This document shows, in pieces, positions 1 through 8,976 of a stretch of 64,000 nucleotides of DNA. A model generated the notes under the pieces. It saw only the letters and a list, made by a program, of their open reading frames with translations. It was not told where the DNA came from and searched no databases. A program made the translations under genes and the position numbers. Every line of letters starts with the position of its first letter. Position 1 is the first letter of the stretch. The stretch spans positions 23,364-87,363 of the forward strand of contig DUBX01000042.1 in the NCBI GenBank assembly GCA_012960115.1, read 5' to 3'. The DNA comes from Porticoccaceae bacterium (GTDB lineage Bacteria > Pseudomonadota > Gammaproteobacteria > Pseudomonadales > Porticoccaceae).

Positions 1-63
1 TGGCTGAAATAGCCCCAGGCTATCATCTTTTGTGACGGTAGGCTCAGAGGCACAGCTATACAT

Positions 64-699
64 GTGTTCACCCCCTTACATAACTCTCTGACGTCCGGGT
101 CAATTATCGTAACGGCGGCGCATGTTTTGTATGACCAAAAAACTGCTAAACCCTTCAATAAATGCGTCTATCGGCCAGAGAACAAGCGTCTCACAAAGGT
201 CGGTTTTGCCAATATTTCGCTTCACCAATTCAACCCAAAATCAGGGGACAAACTGCAGCAGGCAGAAGATGATATTGTTTTTATTAGACTGAAAAAGATA
301 TTAATACAGCCGACTTTAACCTTTCGCGCGGGTAATGCAATAGGCCGTGAACTGCTACTAATAGGTTACAACAGTGACGAAAACAACATTAGCCAAAGTG
401 AGGGTTGTTATCAATTTCGCTCGCATTATTTTGTCAGTGAAAAACTTCTGCTACATGACTGCGATGCCAATAGTGGCGCCTCAGGCGGAGCTGTGTTAGA
501 CGCTCTTACCGGCGGGCTAGTGGGAGTTCATGGGGGCACATTATTGGTTAATAAATCACAGTCAGGGGGGGGTGGCATACTAAAGGGGTCGAAATCCGAC
601 CCAGAAATGTTAATCAATCAAGCCCGAAAAATAGATCACAAGGTAATAGAGTCTCTCAATCAGTTTTCTGCATATCCTTCCAAGAATTTTCAAGATTAA
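64..699 (+). CDS. Trypsin-like serine protease, 5' end broken or cut
   Basis: PA-clan (S1-like) serine protease. Counting from the GTG at 64, the triad is complete: His20 in TAAH, Asp70 in EDDIVFIRL and Ser140 in SGASGGAV. The frame is open back to base 13, and those extra residues (CDGRLRGTAIHV) look like the first strand of the same fold, so GTG 64 is unlikely to be the true start. A TAG at 10-12 closes the frame. The frame starting at base 3 (AEIAPGYHL) would join smoothly if one T of the T4 run at 28-31 were absent, so the gene probably begins outside the window and carries a frameshift. No signal peptide is visible in what remains. Its 3' end overlaps the tail of fabY by 44 nt, convergently. 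The substrate is unknown. Confidence 0.6.
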   Translation: MFTPLHNSLTSGSIIVTAAHVLYDQKTAKPFNKCVYRPENKRLTKVGFANISLHQFNPKSGDKLQQAEDDIVFIRLKKILIQPTLTFRAGNAIGRELLLIGYNSDENNISQSEGCYQFRSHYFVSEKLLLHDCDANSGASGGAVLDALTGGLVGVHGGTLLVNKSQSGGGGILKGSKSDPEMLINQARKIDHKVIESLNQFSAYPSKNFQD

Positions 700-2557
700 A
701 CTGAACCTCGCGCTCAAACCCCGGGATGGACATGCCTGTCTCTGACATCTGAACCCCAGCCTCATCGATTAGAGATTCTCCGAAACGATAAATAACGTTA
801 AGTTCTGCTGCATCTGCTCGAGCCGAATATTTAGTAGCTTCGGAGCGAGTGGTTTCTCTCTTTTTAAGGTAGTCTGAAAAATCATTACTGTGCCGATTGG
901 CAAGCATAGCGCTGGCTTTTTCTGCCGACAAAACTACCGCTGTCGCATTGTTCCCCCCAAATCCTTTTGAGTTAATAAAGGCAACTTCCATTGATTTTGA
1001 GCTCACATCAAGGTCAGTCAGCGGAAAATTAAGGCCGTCTTGAAATACATCTGAGGCGACGGTGGAAATGGTTTTAATACCGGGAATCAACCCATGTTTA
1101 AACGTTCCTAAGGCGGCGATTAACTGGTCCCCACTGGCAGCACTAAGACTGTGTCCAACATAAGCTTTTACGGCGGTAACTGGCCAATCTTCTATTCCAA
1201 AGGTTTGAGCAACTCGGCTGATTAATTCTGACTCGGTCACTCTATTAGCTGGCGTGCTAGACCCGTGGGCATGAACAAAACTGCGCTTTTGAACACCCTC
1301 TTTACCAACGATATTAACGGCAGCAGCAACAGCTTTAGCAAAGGAAATATAGTTTCCAACGCCAGGAGCAGAAATTGATTTTTTAACGCCATCAGCATTA
1401 ATGAACACTTCCGGTACAGCTCCATGAACATCCGCTCCTAGTTCTAGGGCTAAACGATCCTCCATCAAAACAATGTACTGGGTGCCTTCGGACAGCGTGA
1501 AGCCACAGTTCTCGCCAAAGGGTCTGCTGGCTTTGCGCCAGTTAGGACTGTCAGAGTTGTCTAGTTTACAAAGGTTTTCATCGCTGGCAAGAGCACTCAT
1601 ATTTGAAAATCCTTCCGAACATTCCGGCGTGACCGGCGCTTCCGCATTACCCACGATGGCTACTCGGCGACGGCCGCTACGGATGTCTCTCACTGCAGCT
1701 TGCAGCACATAGAGAAAACTTGCGCAGGCTCCAGTAATAGCCTCCGTATGGCCAACACTACCTAAAATATAGGCGTTGATGAAATCAGCGGGCATAGTGT
1801 TCAGCCCTAATGCCAACTGCTTAGCCGTCGTTCTGTCGCCCCTTAATCGAGCCTGCAGAAGACCACCATTCCCCTCTTCAGTTACCTGACCAAAAACACT
1901 CGATGAATAGACACCAACCTGATCAGGATTTACCTTTGCCGCTACTACCTCCCAAGGAATCCCCATTGAATGTATGGCGTCACTCGCACCCAGCAAGGTC
2001 ATTTGCAATCCACGAGGGTGAAATCTAGCGTTATAGTGGTCTGCTGGATTAAACCCTGTTGGCAATTGTCCCGCCGCTTTTGCGGCCAATTCATAATTAG
2101 AAGTCACCAAATATTCGCTAGCAGAAGATGTTTTGACCTCGACCAGGCCGTCTTTAGCATCACTGACGAGCCAGTCCGCTGGTAGCACTTTAGGCAAGTC
2201 TCGCTTAATCATTGTAAAGTGGGGGGACTGGTCACCATCAAATGAAATCTTTTTATTTCCGGGTATCTGAGACGGATCAAAATGCTCAATCTTACGGACT
2301 AAGGTTCCCTCAATCACAGCTGTTCTATACTGCTCGACAACCCTAGATAGACTCAGACCGGTATTATCAGCGTCACTAAACTCTTCGCCCTCTGCTTTCA
2401 CATAACCCATCAGGCAAGCCAGGCTAGCAATAGTCTTATTCTGCTCATCCACGGGTAAAGATTCCAGCACCATGCGTCGGAAGGCCTGATGAGAGGAGCT
2501 GCGGCCAGCGGCATTAAATCCACCAAATCCAACGATAAGGGGCAGAGCTTCAGACAT
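656..2557 (-). CDS. fabY: Beta-ketoacyl synthase FabY (acetyl-CoA condensing, fatty acid initiation)
   Basis: Cytoplasmic ketoacyl synthase of 633 aa, far longer than FabB/FabF (about 410 aa) and close to the Pseudomonas FabY length. FabY condenses acetyl-CoA with malonyl-ACP to start fatty acid synthesis in place of FabH. The N-terminus VGFGGFNAAGRSS is typical of FabY. The active site is Cys-His-His: Cys at about residue 278 in TGACASF, His in HAHGSSTPANR and His in VGHSLSAASGDQ. A glycine-rich KGFGGNNAT follows near the C-terminus. The ORF track begins 20 codons upstream; I chose ATG 2557 because AGGAAG lies 7 nt before it and the family N-terminus starts there. The gene is transcribed divergently from a GlxA-type regulator across a palindromic operator. 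Confidence 0.85.
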   Translation of the reverse strand: MSEALPLIVGFGGFNAAGRSSSHQAFRRMVLESLPVDEQNKTIASLACLMGYVKAEGEEFSDADNTGLSLSRVVEQYRTAVIEGTLVRKIEHFDPSQIPGNKKISFDGDQSPHFTMIKRDLPKVLPADWLVSDAKDGLVEVKTSSASEYLVTSNYELAAKAAGQLPTGFNPADHYNARFHPRGLQMTLLGASDAIHSMGIPWEVVAAKVNPDQVGVYSSSVFGQVTEEGNGGLLQARLRGDRTTAKQLALGLNTMPADFINAYILGSVGHTEAITGACASFLYVLQAAVRDIRSGRRRVAIVGNAEAPVTPECSEGFSNMSALASDENLCKLDNSDSPNWRKASRPFGENCGFTLSEGTQYIVLMEDRLALELGADVHGAVPEVFINADGVKKSISAPGVGNYISFAKAVAAAVNIVGKEGVQKRSFVHAHGSSTPANRVTESELISRVAQTFGIEDWPVTAVKAYVGHSLSAASGDQLIAALGTFKHGLIPGIKTISTVASDVFQDGLNFPLTDLDVSSKSMEVAFINSKGFGGNNATAVVLSAEKASAMLANRHSNDFSDYLKKRETTRSEATKYSARADAAELNVIYRFGESLIDEAGVQMSETGMSIPGFEREVQFNLENSWKDMQKTD

Positions 2558-2655
2558 AAGGACTTCCTTCGTTATATGATCATATTTAGTCACACAGTGT
2601 AAAATAGCATAGAACACTATTCTTTAGTATTTACGCCATTTAATAGTGCAATTTA

Positions 2656-2687
2656 GCCATATTATGGTAAATTTACCTTATTATGGC
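2656..2687. promoter_or_regulatory. 32-bp near-perfect palindrome, operator candidate
   Basis: The arms GCCATA(T/A)TA(T/A)GGTAAA and their inverse meet at a central AAATTT, with only two mismatched base pairs. It sits between fabY and the divergent GlxA/AraC regulator and runs over the regulator's ATG (2683-2685). Its position suggests binding by that regulator, giving autorepression and possibly fabY control. Neither gene shows another obvious operator. Confidence 0.6.
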
Positions 2688-3666
2688 GTTTAATCTTACT
2701 CTAATGCTTTGCGATAACATGCTTGTGTCTAGCAGCACCTTAGCGGCCGAAATATTTTATTTTGCGGAAGCTATGGCTCGGGCCAATAAAACCCCAATGC
2801 CCGAAGTTGAAATTCGTAGAGTTAGCTCAAACGGTTTACCGGTGCACACGTCCGCGGGCTTTGAATTGACGCCGACTCATTCCATCAATGAAGACTTTAC
2901 TAGCGACTTAATACACATTCCCGCACTGTGGCGAAACCCACGCCCTGCCGTCAAAAAGCATCAAGCGTACATTCCATGGCTTCAACAGCAACATCATCGT
3001 AACTGCGCCATCACCGCCGTTGGTACCGGTGTTTGTTTTTTAGCTGAGGCGGGTCTTTTAGACGGAAAACCAGCAACGACACACTGGCATTATTTCGATC
3101 AATTACAAAAATATTACCCAGCAGTGCACTTAGATCGTCAGCACTTTACGACACAGACAGGCAACATCTATTGTGCGGCCAGCATAAATGCGATGGCTGA
3201 ATTAATCATGTATCAAGTGGAGCGGCATTTTGGTCGGATAATCGCGCATCAGGCGCAACGTAATTTTTTCCATGAAATTCGCAATATTACCAGTCCTGTT
3301 GGCTTTAGCGATCAGCACGACCGCGCGCACCACGATGAATCAATTGCTCAATCCCAAATATGGATCCAAGATCATTTAAGTAAATCACTCTCTATGCCAG
3401 ATTTAGCTGCACAATTTGGCATGTCTACACGCACATTCAATCGACGATTCATAGCCGCGACGGGTAGCACGCCTAATAGTTATCTTACCGAGACCCGCAT
3501 GGCTTTTGCCTGTGACTTACTTAAGAATACTGACTTGTCCATTGTCGACGTAGCCAGTTATAGCGGCTACCCAGAACCGAGCTGGTTTTCTTCACGCTTC
3601 AGTCAATGGTCGGGGAATAGCCCCAGCGCTTACCGCAAAACAGTTCGCGCCAAACTATTTAATTAA
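2683..3666 (+). CDS. GlxA-family AraC transcriptional regulator
   Basis: 327 aa. The N-terminal half (about 1-190) has the DJ-1/PfpI-like fold of GlxA regulators, with AVGTGVCFLAEAGLLDGKPA in the nucleophile-elbow region and THWHYFD after it. The C-terminal half (about 225-327) is a double HTH AraC domain (MPDLAAQFGMSTRTFNRRF and VDVASYSGYPEPSWFSSRF). In this family the N-terminal domain senses a small ligand rather than acting as an enzyme. No Shine-Dalgarno sequence precedes the ATG; the start lies inside the palindrome at 2656-2687, so expression may be leaderless or start downstream. The gene is divergent from fabY, which is the most likely target. It overlaps no neighbour, and serA ends 8 nt beyond its stop on the other strand. 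Confidence 0.8.
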   Translation: MAFNLTLMLCDNMLVSSSTLAAEIFYFAEAMARANKTPMPEVEIRRVSSNGLPVHTSAGFELTPTHSINEDFTSDLIHIPALWRNPRPAVKKHQAYIPWLQQQHHRNCAITAVGTGVCFLAEAGLLDGKPATTHWHYFDQLQKYYPAVHLDRQHFTTQTGNIYCAASINAMAELIMYQVERHFGRIIAHQAQRNFFHEIRNITSPVGFSDQHDRAHHDESIAQSQIWIQDHLSKSLSMPDLAAQFGMSTRTFNRRFIAATGSTPNSYLTETRMAFACDLLKNTDLSIVDVASYSGYPEPSWFSSRFSQWSGNSPSAYRKTVRAKLFN

Positions 3667-3673
3667 ACCTTTA

Positions 3674-4846
3674 CTAACTTAGAATTCGCACTCGCATCAC
3701 ACCCTCAACATCGCAAATATTTTGGTGCACATCACCGCTGATATCCCCCTCGAGGTCAATAATGTTGTAAGCAATCTCCCCACGGCTTTTATTCACCATA
3801 TCAACCACATTAAGTTCTGCATCGGCTAATATTGACAGTACACTACCTAAAACTTTAGGCACATTGTTGTTGCTAAATGTTACTCGGGTTCCACCATTGC
3901 GACCCATTTTGGTCGGCGGATAATTGACAGAATTATGGATATTGCCATTTTCAAGGAAATCCATCAGCTGATTGGCTGCCATAACTGCGCAGTTTTCTTC
4001 CGCTTCTTCTGTACTCGCTCCAATGTGAGGCATCAACAGCACATCTTTACGACCGAGTAATGCGGGCGCCGGGAAATCACTAATATAGCCCGCAATAATC
4101 CCTTTATCTAAGGCTGCTACCATATCTTCAGTACACACGATTTCTTCTCGAGCAAAATTAAGAATCTTAGCGGTACTTTTCATTCCGGATAAGGTTTGAG
4201 CGTTAATGAGATGTTTGGTGGCCGGAATCGCGGGAACGTGCAAAGTCAGAAAGTCTACCTCTGCTAGCAACGCCTCTATACTATCCATGCGTTTAACTCG
4301 GCTGGACAACTGCCATGCCGCTTCTACCGAGATGGCAGGATCATACCCGATGACATCCATGCCGAGATCCAAAGCCAAATTAGCGATAATAGAACCGATG
4401 GCGCCAAGACCAACCACGCCCAAGGTTTTACCAACAATTTCAGTGCCCGCAAAACGTTTTTTCTCTTTTTCCAGCAGCTTTCCCATCTCAGTAGGATCAT
4501 TCATATGACCAAGCTCTTGGACATAGCTCATACCACCAAAGATATCGCGGGAACCCAACAGCAACCCAGCGACGATTAATTCTTTTACCGCATTGGCATT
4601 GGCTCCAGGCGTATTAAAGACAACAATACCTTGTTTGGTGTAATCTACCACTGGAATGTTATTAACACCTGCACCGGCGCGAGCTACTGCCAGTAAACTC
4701 TCAGGGACGGGCTCAGTATGCAGTTTTTGACTACGCAAGATGAACCCCTCTGGAGCAGAACAGTCGTCGCTGACGTTATAACTATCAGCAGAAAATCGCT
4801 CCAATCCTTTGGAGGAGATAGCGTTATAGGTGCGTATGTTATGCAT
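3674..4846 (-). CDS. serA: D-3-phosphoglycerate dehydrogenase (SerA, ACT-domain form)
   Basis: First enzyme of phosphorylated serine synthesis: 3-phosphoglycerate + NAD+ to phosphohydroxypyruvate. 390 aa. The substrate domain contains ARAGAGVNNIPV, the NAD-binding domain has GVVGLGAIGSIIA, and the catalytic His is in MPHIGAST followed by the conserved EEAEENCA. A C-terminal ACT domain (about 318-390) ends in VEGVMRVRIL and would bind serine for feedback control. It lies 51 nt downstream of serC on the same strand, so the pair is an operon. The region usually reading INTARG is NFAREE here, which keeps the Arg but is unusual. It ends 8 nt from the convergent GlxA regulator with no clear hairpin terminator between them. 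Confidence 0.9.
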   Translation of the reverse strand: MHNIRTYNAISSKGLERFSADSYNVSDDCSAPEGFILRSQKLHTEPVPESLLAVARAGAGVNNIPVVDYTKQGIVVFNTPGANANAVKELIVAGLLLGSRDIFGGMSYVQELGHMNDPTEMGKLLEKEKKRFAGTEIVGKTLGVVGLGAIGSIIANLALDLGMDVIGYDPAISVEAAWQLSSRVKRMDSIEALLAEVDFLTLHVPAIPATKHLINAQTLSGMKSTAKILNFAREEIVCTEDMVAALDKGIIAGYISDFPAPALLGRKDVLLMPHIGASTEEAEENCAVMAANQLMDFLENGNIHNSVNYPPTKMGRNGGTRVTFSNNNVPKVLGSVLSILADAELNVVDMVNKSRGEIAYNIIDLEGDISGDVHQNICDVEGVMRVRILS

Positions 4847-4897
4847 GGTCTGGTCTCAGTAATAAAATCTATTTAAGGTAATTATTGTGTCTTTTAA

Positions 4898-6025
4898 CTA
4901 TTTGCTAACTTGGCCGTAGGCCCAGTCAATCCATGGCATCAAGGCGTCCAAATCAGATTGCTCAACTGTGGCACCGCACCAAATTCGCAACCCTGCTGGC
5001 GCATCGCGATAGGCTCCAATATCAAAAGCGACCGCCTCTGTATCAAGTAACTTAACGATCTTCTTTACTTGCTCCGCCTCTAAATCCAAGGTCAAGCAAA
5101 CACTGGTATTAGAAATTTGATCTGGTTCTTGAGCGAGAAAGTGAATCCAAGACCGCTGGGCGACAAAGGATTTAATCACCTCCAGGTTAGCTTCGGACTT
5201 AGCAATCGCTGCGTCTAGACCACCTATCGAACCAACCCAATCTAAAGCATCAAGGTAATCAGCAACACAAAGCATAGACGGCGTGTTGATGGTTTCCCCA
5301 CGGAAAATACCCTCTATTAACTTACCGCCCTTAATCATACGAAAAATCTTAGGCATCGGCCAGCTGGGCGTGTAAGACTCTAATCTCTCCACTGCTCTCG
5401 GACTCAAAATCAACATGCCGTGTGCGCCCTCACCACCAAGTACTTTCTGCCAGCTGTAAGTCACAACATCAAGTTTTTCCCACGGTAATTGCATAGCAAA
5501 AACGGCCGAGGTCGCATCACAAATAGTGAGGCCGTTACGATCATCGCTGATCCAGTCAGCGTTAGGCACCTTAACACCAGACGTTGTTCCATTCCAAGTA
5601 AACACAATATCGTGATTTGGATTAGTCTTTGTCAGATCCGGTAGCAAACCATAGTCAGCAACATGTGTACTAACATCGCTAAGTTTTAATTGCTTAACGA
5701 CATCAGTCAACCAACCGCTGCCAAAAGATTCCCACGCACACACATCGACCGGGCGTGCTCCTAACACTGACCACATAATCATTTCCACTGCGCCTGTATC
5801 CGAAGCGGGAACCACACCAACGCGATAGCCTTCAGGCAGCCCTAAAAGCTTAGCGGTATCAGAGCAGGCGCGCGCCAGCGCGAGCTTCCCAATTGATGAT
5901 CGGTGGGAGCGACCAAGCGTCGTTATGTCGAGATGAGTCACATCGTAGCCAGGCCGTTTTGCACAAGGGCCAGAAGAGAAATTGGGATTAGCCGGTTTCA
6001 AGCTGGGTTTCACAGTAATGCTCAT
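4898..6025 (-). CDS. serC: Phosphoserine aminotransferase, alphaproteobacterial/Methanosarcina type
   Basis: PLP aminotransferase converting phosphohydroxypyruvate + glutamate to phosphoserine. 375 aa. The N-terminus [14 protein letters not shown] marks the SerC subtype known from alphaproteobacteria, mycobacteria and Methanosarcina rather than the E. coli subtype (NFSAGPAMLP). The PLP lysine is in [14 protein letters not shown]. It is the upstream gene of a serC-serA operon. The subtype is unusual for a gammaproteobacterium and may reflect transfer of the operon. The upstream region carries no strong SD. Confidence 0.9.
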   Translation of the reverse strand: MSITVKPSLKPANPNFSSGPCAKRPGYDVTHLDITTLGRSHRSSIGKLALARACSDTAKLLGLPEGYRVGVVPASDTGAVEMIMWSVLGARPVDVCAWESFGSGWLTDVVKQLKLSDVSTHVADYGLLPDLTKTNPNHDIVFTWNGTTSGVKVPNADWISDDRNGLTICDATSAVFAMQLPWEKLDVVTYSWQKVLGGEGAHGMLILSPRAVERLESYTPSWPMPKIFRMIKGGKLIEGIFRGETINTPSMLCVADYLDALDWVGSIGGLDAAIAKSEANLEVIKSFVAQRSWIHFLAQEPDQISNTSVCLTLDLEAEQVKKIVKLLDTEAVAFDIGAYRDAPAGLRIWCGATVEQSDLDALMPWIDWAYGQVSK

Positions 6026-6162
6026 AGTTGTTATCAGTTTAAATCGTGTCTAGAAAGGTCGCACATTTTACTGTTTGGGTCGCATTAAAGAAAGTGGTTT
6101 CACAGTATGACTGTATAGCTTAAAGTTATAGTGAACACATAGCCCTAAATCATAGACAAAAA

Positions 6163-6186
6163 AATACGCGGTTATCTCCGCGTATT
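6163..6186 (-). terminator. Rho-independent terminator of cc4-dsbA
   Basis: Nine-base-pair perfect stem AATACGCGG / CCGCGTATT with a 6-nt loop, followed on the minus strand by a run of T residues. It lies 27 nt after the dsbA stop. Confidence 0.85.
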
Positions 6187-6213
6187 CATCAGTGTCTTAC
6201 AAAAGTCGCTAGA

Positions 6214-6852
6214 CTAAAGGGCTGCCTTGCGCTCTTTTTCTATCAAAAATGTTGCAACTTTTAACATGCCATCAAAATTTTTGCTCATCCGTGTGGTCAC
6301 CCTATATTTGCCATTCACAACCAGCTCTGGAGTGCCCTGAGTTCTATAGCCGATGGCTCGAGCCTTAGCCTGGCCTATCATACTGTTTACGCCAAAAGAG
6401 TTATAAACCTTAGCAAATTTAGCCTCGTCCACACCTTGCTGACCGAAGAACGCAACCAGATCTTGCTCTGACCGAATTGGTTGCCTGTTAACATGAATTG
6501 CTTCAAATAGAGGCACATGCGTCTTATCTAAAACCTTTAATAATTTTGCCGTGTAGTAGGCTCTTGCATAAGGCTCCAAGGCAGACTGCCAAATAGCCGG
6601 GGTACGCTGAAAATCAACGTCATCAGCCAATTTTTCTGTCCAAGGATGAATTGTCTTCTCAAAATTAAAGCAGTGTATGCAGCCGTAATGGAACACTTCA
6701 TTGACTTCAATTTTACTTGGATTTGCTGTTCTTATGGCCTGAGGTAAAACCTCATAGTCGATACCGGCTTGGTACTGCTCAGTCTGCGCCTGGCACATAG
6801 CCATCGGGGCTACTAAGGCAATAAACATGAGTCGTTTAATCCACTTTGACAT
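6214..6852 (-). CDS. dsbA: DsbA-type periplasmic thiol:disulfide oxidoreductase with CIHC active site
   Basis: Periplasmic disulfide-forming protein, 212 aa, with a signal peptide (KWIKRLMFIALVAPMAMCQA). The active site reads YGCIHCFNFE: the usual DsbA dipeptide Pro-His is Ile-His here. The cis-proline loop is present (QGTPELVVNG). I chose ATG 6852 over the ORF-track start because AGGAG lies 6 nt before it. It follows cytochrome c4 by 45 nt and probably shares its transcript, the same pairing as in Pseudomonas. It would oxidise exported proteins; the changed dipeptide may alter its redox potential. Confidence 0.85.
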   Translation of the reverse strand: MSKWIKRLMFIALVAPMAMCQAQTEQYQAGIDYEVLPQAIRTANPSKIEVNEVFHYGCIHCFNFEKTIHPWTEKLADDVDFQRTPAIWQSALEPYARAYYTAKLLKVLDKTHVPLFEAIHVNRQPIRSEQDLVAFFGQQGVDEAKFAKVYNSFGVNSMIGQAKARAIGYRTQGTPELVVNGKYRVTTRMSKNFDGMLKVATFLIEKERKAAL

Positions 6853-6897
6853 TTCCATCTCCTGCTTTTCCCAACCCACAAATGACATAGACTATCA

Positions 6898-7539
6898 TTA
6901 ATTTAGGCCTGCAATGTAGTTGGCCACGGCTTTAATTTCTTTATCACTTAAATGAGCAGCAACACCTCGCATTATGAGCGCATTCGCCCCGCTAGTTCTC
7001 TCTCCACGCCGATAACTAAAGAGCTGTTTTTCGGTGTATCCAGCGTACTGCCCACCAAGCGCTGGATAACCAGCAGGATTATTGCCACTACCCGAAGGTG
7101 AGTGACATCCAATACAGGCAGCTACACCGGTCTTCATATTACCGGCGCGATAGATATTTTCACCATAGGCAAGAGCTTCCTCGGGGCCACTAACTCCTAT
7201 CAAGTCGATATTTGAAGCCCCTGAAATCAGCCTAGTTTGGCTGTCATAATAAGCTGCCATGTCCTGCAGATCTTGGTCTGAGGAAAAGCTTAAGATACCC
7301 GTCATTTCAAGAATAACCCGCTCCCCTGATTTAACATTACGTAGCTGCTCAGTCATATATTTTTCGCCCAAGCCAGCCAGCTTCGGGAAGGACGGCACCA
7401 TACTATTGCCGTCTGTTCCGTGACATCCAGCACATACAGCAACCTTAGCTTTTCCTGCTTCCGGATCACCTGCCGCAAGCGCATGAGTTGCGACCAAACT
7501 CGCTAGAATACAGAGAATACTTAAAAAAGATTTTTTCAT
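6898..7539 (-). CDS. Cytochrome c4, diheme periplasmic electron carrier
   Basis: 213 aa with signal peptide (KKSFLSILCILASLVATHALA) and two class I cytochrome c domains, each with a heme motif: VCAGCHGTDG near residue 38 and ACIGCHSPSG near 140. Axial methionines are likely in the segments MVPSFPKLAG and ALIMRGVA. Cytochrome c4 passes electrons from the bc1 complex to terminal oxidases, which fits the caa3-type oxidase cluster 7 kb away. It is upstream of dsbA in one operon and divergent from engB. Confidence 0.9.
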   Translation of the reverse strand: MKKSFLSILCILASLVATHALAAGDPEAGKAKVAVCAGCHGTDGNSMVPSFPKLAGLGEKYMTEQLRNVKSGERVILEMTGILSFSSDQDLQDMAAYYDSQTRLISGASNIDLIGVSGPEEALAYGENIYRAGNMKTGVAACIGCHSPSGSGNNPAGYPALGGQYAGYTEKQLFSYRRGERTSGANALIMRGVAAHLSDKEIKAVANYIAGLN

Positions 7540-7676
7540 GGTTAATACGGTTCTCGCAATACGTTAGAATAAGCCCCTGGGCGTTCTTGTGGCCCCCGAG
7601 CATTAGCCTTATTGAGTAAGGCCGTGCATTATATACCAATAAATTCAGTTTTTAAGCCAGTAGTGTCGATTTTCCT

Positions 7677-8336
7677 ATGCATATACAGACAATTAAATTT
7701 CAATCAGCCGAATTCACCACGAGTGCGCCCTCACTGAAACAGTGTCCCGAGGATACGGGTTGTGAGGTAGCCTTTGCGGGAAGATCCAACGCGGGTAAGT
7801 CAAGTGCCATTAACACGCTCACCAAAAATAAGGGTTTAGCGCGGACAAGTAAGACGCCAGGCAGAACTCAGCTAATTAATTTTTTCCAGCTTAGCCCAGG
7901 GAAAAGATTAGTGGATTTACCAGGTTACGGCTACGCAAAAGTCCCCAAGGCCATGAAGGTAGAGTGGGATAAGCACCTAGCCGAATACCTTCGTTTGCGT
8001 AAAAGTTTAGGCGGCTTGATTCTACTCATGGATATCCGTCACCCGCTCCAAGACTACGACCAGCAGATGCTGAACTGGGCAGCAGAAGCAGGGTTACCAG
8101 TACATATTCTACTGACAAAGTCTGACAAACTAAAACGTGGGCCAGCACAAAGCACGCTATTGAAAGTAGATAAATTGCTCCGTGAAATGGATCCCCAGGC
8201 GACTTTATTTACAGCTCAAACATTTTCCGCTTTGAAGAAACAGGGCTTGACCGAACTTGAGGAGCAGCTGAGTCATTGGCTCAGTGCAGGCTTTAGCGTT
8301 GCTGAAGTGTCAACGGTAAGTGACGACATCTCTTAA
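7677..8336 (+). CDS. engB: Ribosome biogenesis GTPase EngB (YsxC/YihA)
   Basis: 219-aa Era-type GTPase needed for late large-subunit assembly. All G motifs are present: G1 GRSNAGKSS (about residue 38), the G2 threonine in SKTPGRTQ, G3 DLPGYGYA, G4 TKSD and G5 SAL. It has its own promoter region divergent from cytochrome c4, and a strong hairpin terminator starts 6 nt after the stop, so it is monocistronic. Confidence 0.95.
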   Translation: MHIQTIKFQSAEFTTSAPSLKQCPEDTGCEVAFAGRSNAGKSSAINTLTKNKGLARTSKTPGRTQLINFFQLSPGKRLVDLPGYGYAKVPKAMKVEWDKHLAEYLRLRKSLGGLILLMDIRHPLQDYDQQMLNWAAEAGLPVHILLTKSDKLKRGPAQSTLLKVDKLLREMDPQATLFTAQTFSALKKQGLTELEEQLSHWLSAGFSVAEVSTVSDDIS

Positions 8337-8341
8337 GCAAA

Positions 8342-8372
8342 AAAACCTAATCCAGTTTCTGGATTAGGTTTT
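8342..8372 (+). terminator. Rho-independent terminator of engB
   Basis: Perfect 14-bp stem AAAACCTAATCCAG / CTGGATTAGGTTTT with a TTT loop, then a T-rich tail. Confidence 0.93.
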
Positions 8373-8574
8373 CCTTTACTACTTGGGAGTCTTACCTTTA
8401 CTTCTTTATCTCGGGGGAGATTATATGCAATCATCACTTGCCTAGTCTTTGACAGGGTTTAAACAAGAAGTTCAATTTATTTTTCATAATTTAGTATTTT
8501 GCAATTTTTAATTTCCTTAGCTATTGTTAATACCTACAAATTAACAGCTATTCTCGAATTAGAGAGGGGTAAAT

Positions 8575-8976
8575 ATGCTCGGTAGCTGCCTATGTGGCCA
8601 GATAAAATACGAAGTTGCTTGTTTTGATCCTGAAATCTCTAATTGCCACTGTGCTATGTGTCGAAAATTTCATGGTGCCGCCTTCGCAACCTACGGCAAA
8701 GTGCAGAGGCAAGATTTTAGATGGCTTCAGGGTCAGGCCCTAATACTCACTTATCAATCATCAATTACAGCCGAACGGGGCTTCTGTAGATGCTGTGGAT
8801 CAAGCCTTTACTATAAATTCGTAGGACAAGATGATCAAATTTCCATCGCCATTGGCACGCTAGACGAAGAGCCGTCTCGTTCGGTAGACAACAGTATTTT
8901 TTGTTCATCAAAGCCACTCTGGTCAGTTTGCAACACGGATATTCCTGAGTATCAAGAGTGGCGAAACCCTGCTTAG
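8575..8976 (+). CDS. GFA-family zinc protein (CENP-V/GFA domain)
   Basis: 133-aa protein of the GFA fold, which holds structural and catalytic zinc ions through cysteines. Visible ligands are SCLCGQIKY, the cluster [13 protein letters not shown] and [12 protein letters not shown]. Family members have been called glutathione-dependent formaldehyde-activating enzymes, but the activity of short family members like this one is generally unproven. SD GAGGGG lies about 6 nt before the ATG. It is separated from engB by a terminator and a 200-nt AT-rich leader, and its stop overlaps the stop of polA by 4 nt, convergently. No metabolic partner is adjacent. Confidence 0.85.
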   Translation: MLGSCLCGQIKYEVACFDPEISNCHCAMCRKFHGAAFATYGKVQRQDFRWLQGQALILTYQSSITAERGFCRCCGSSLYYKFVGQDDQISIAIGTLDEEPSRSVDNSIFCSSKPLWSVCNTDIPEYQEWRNPA

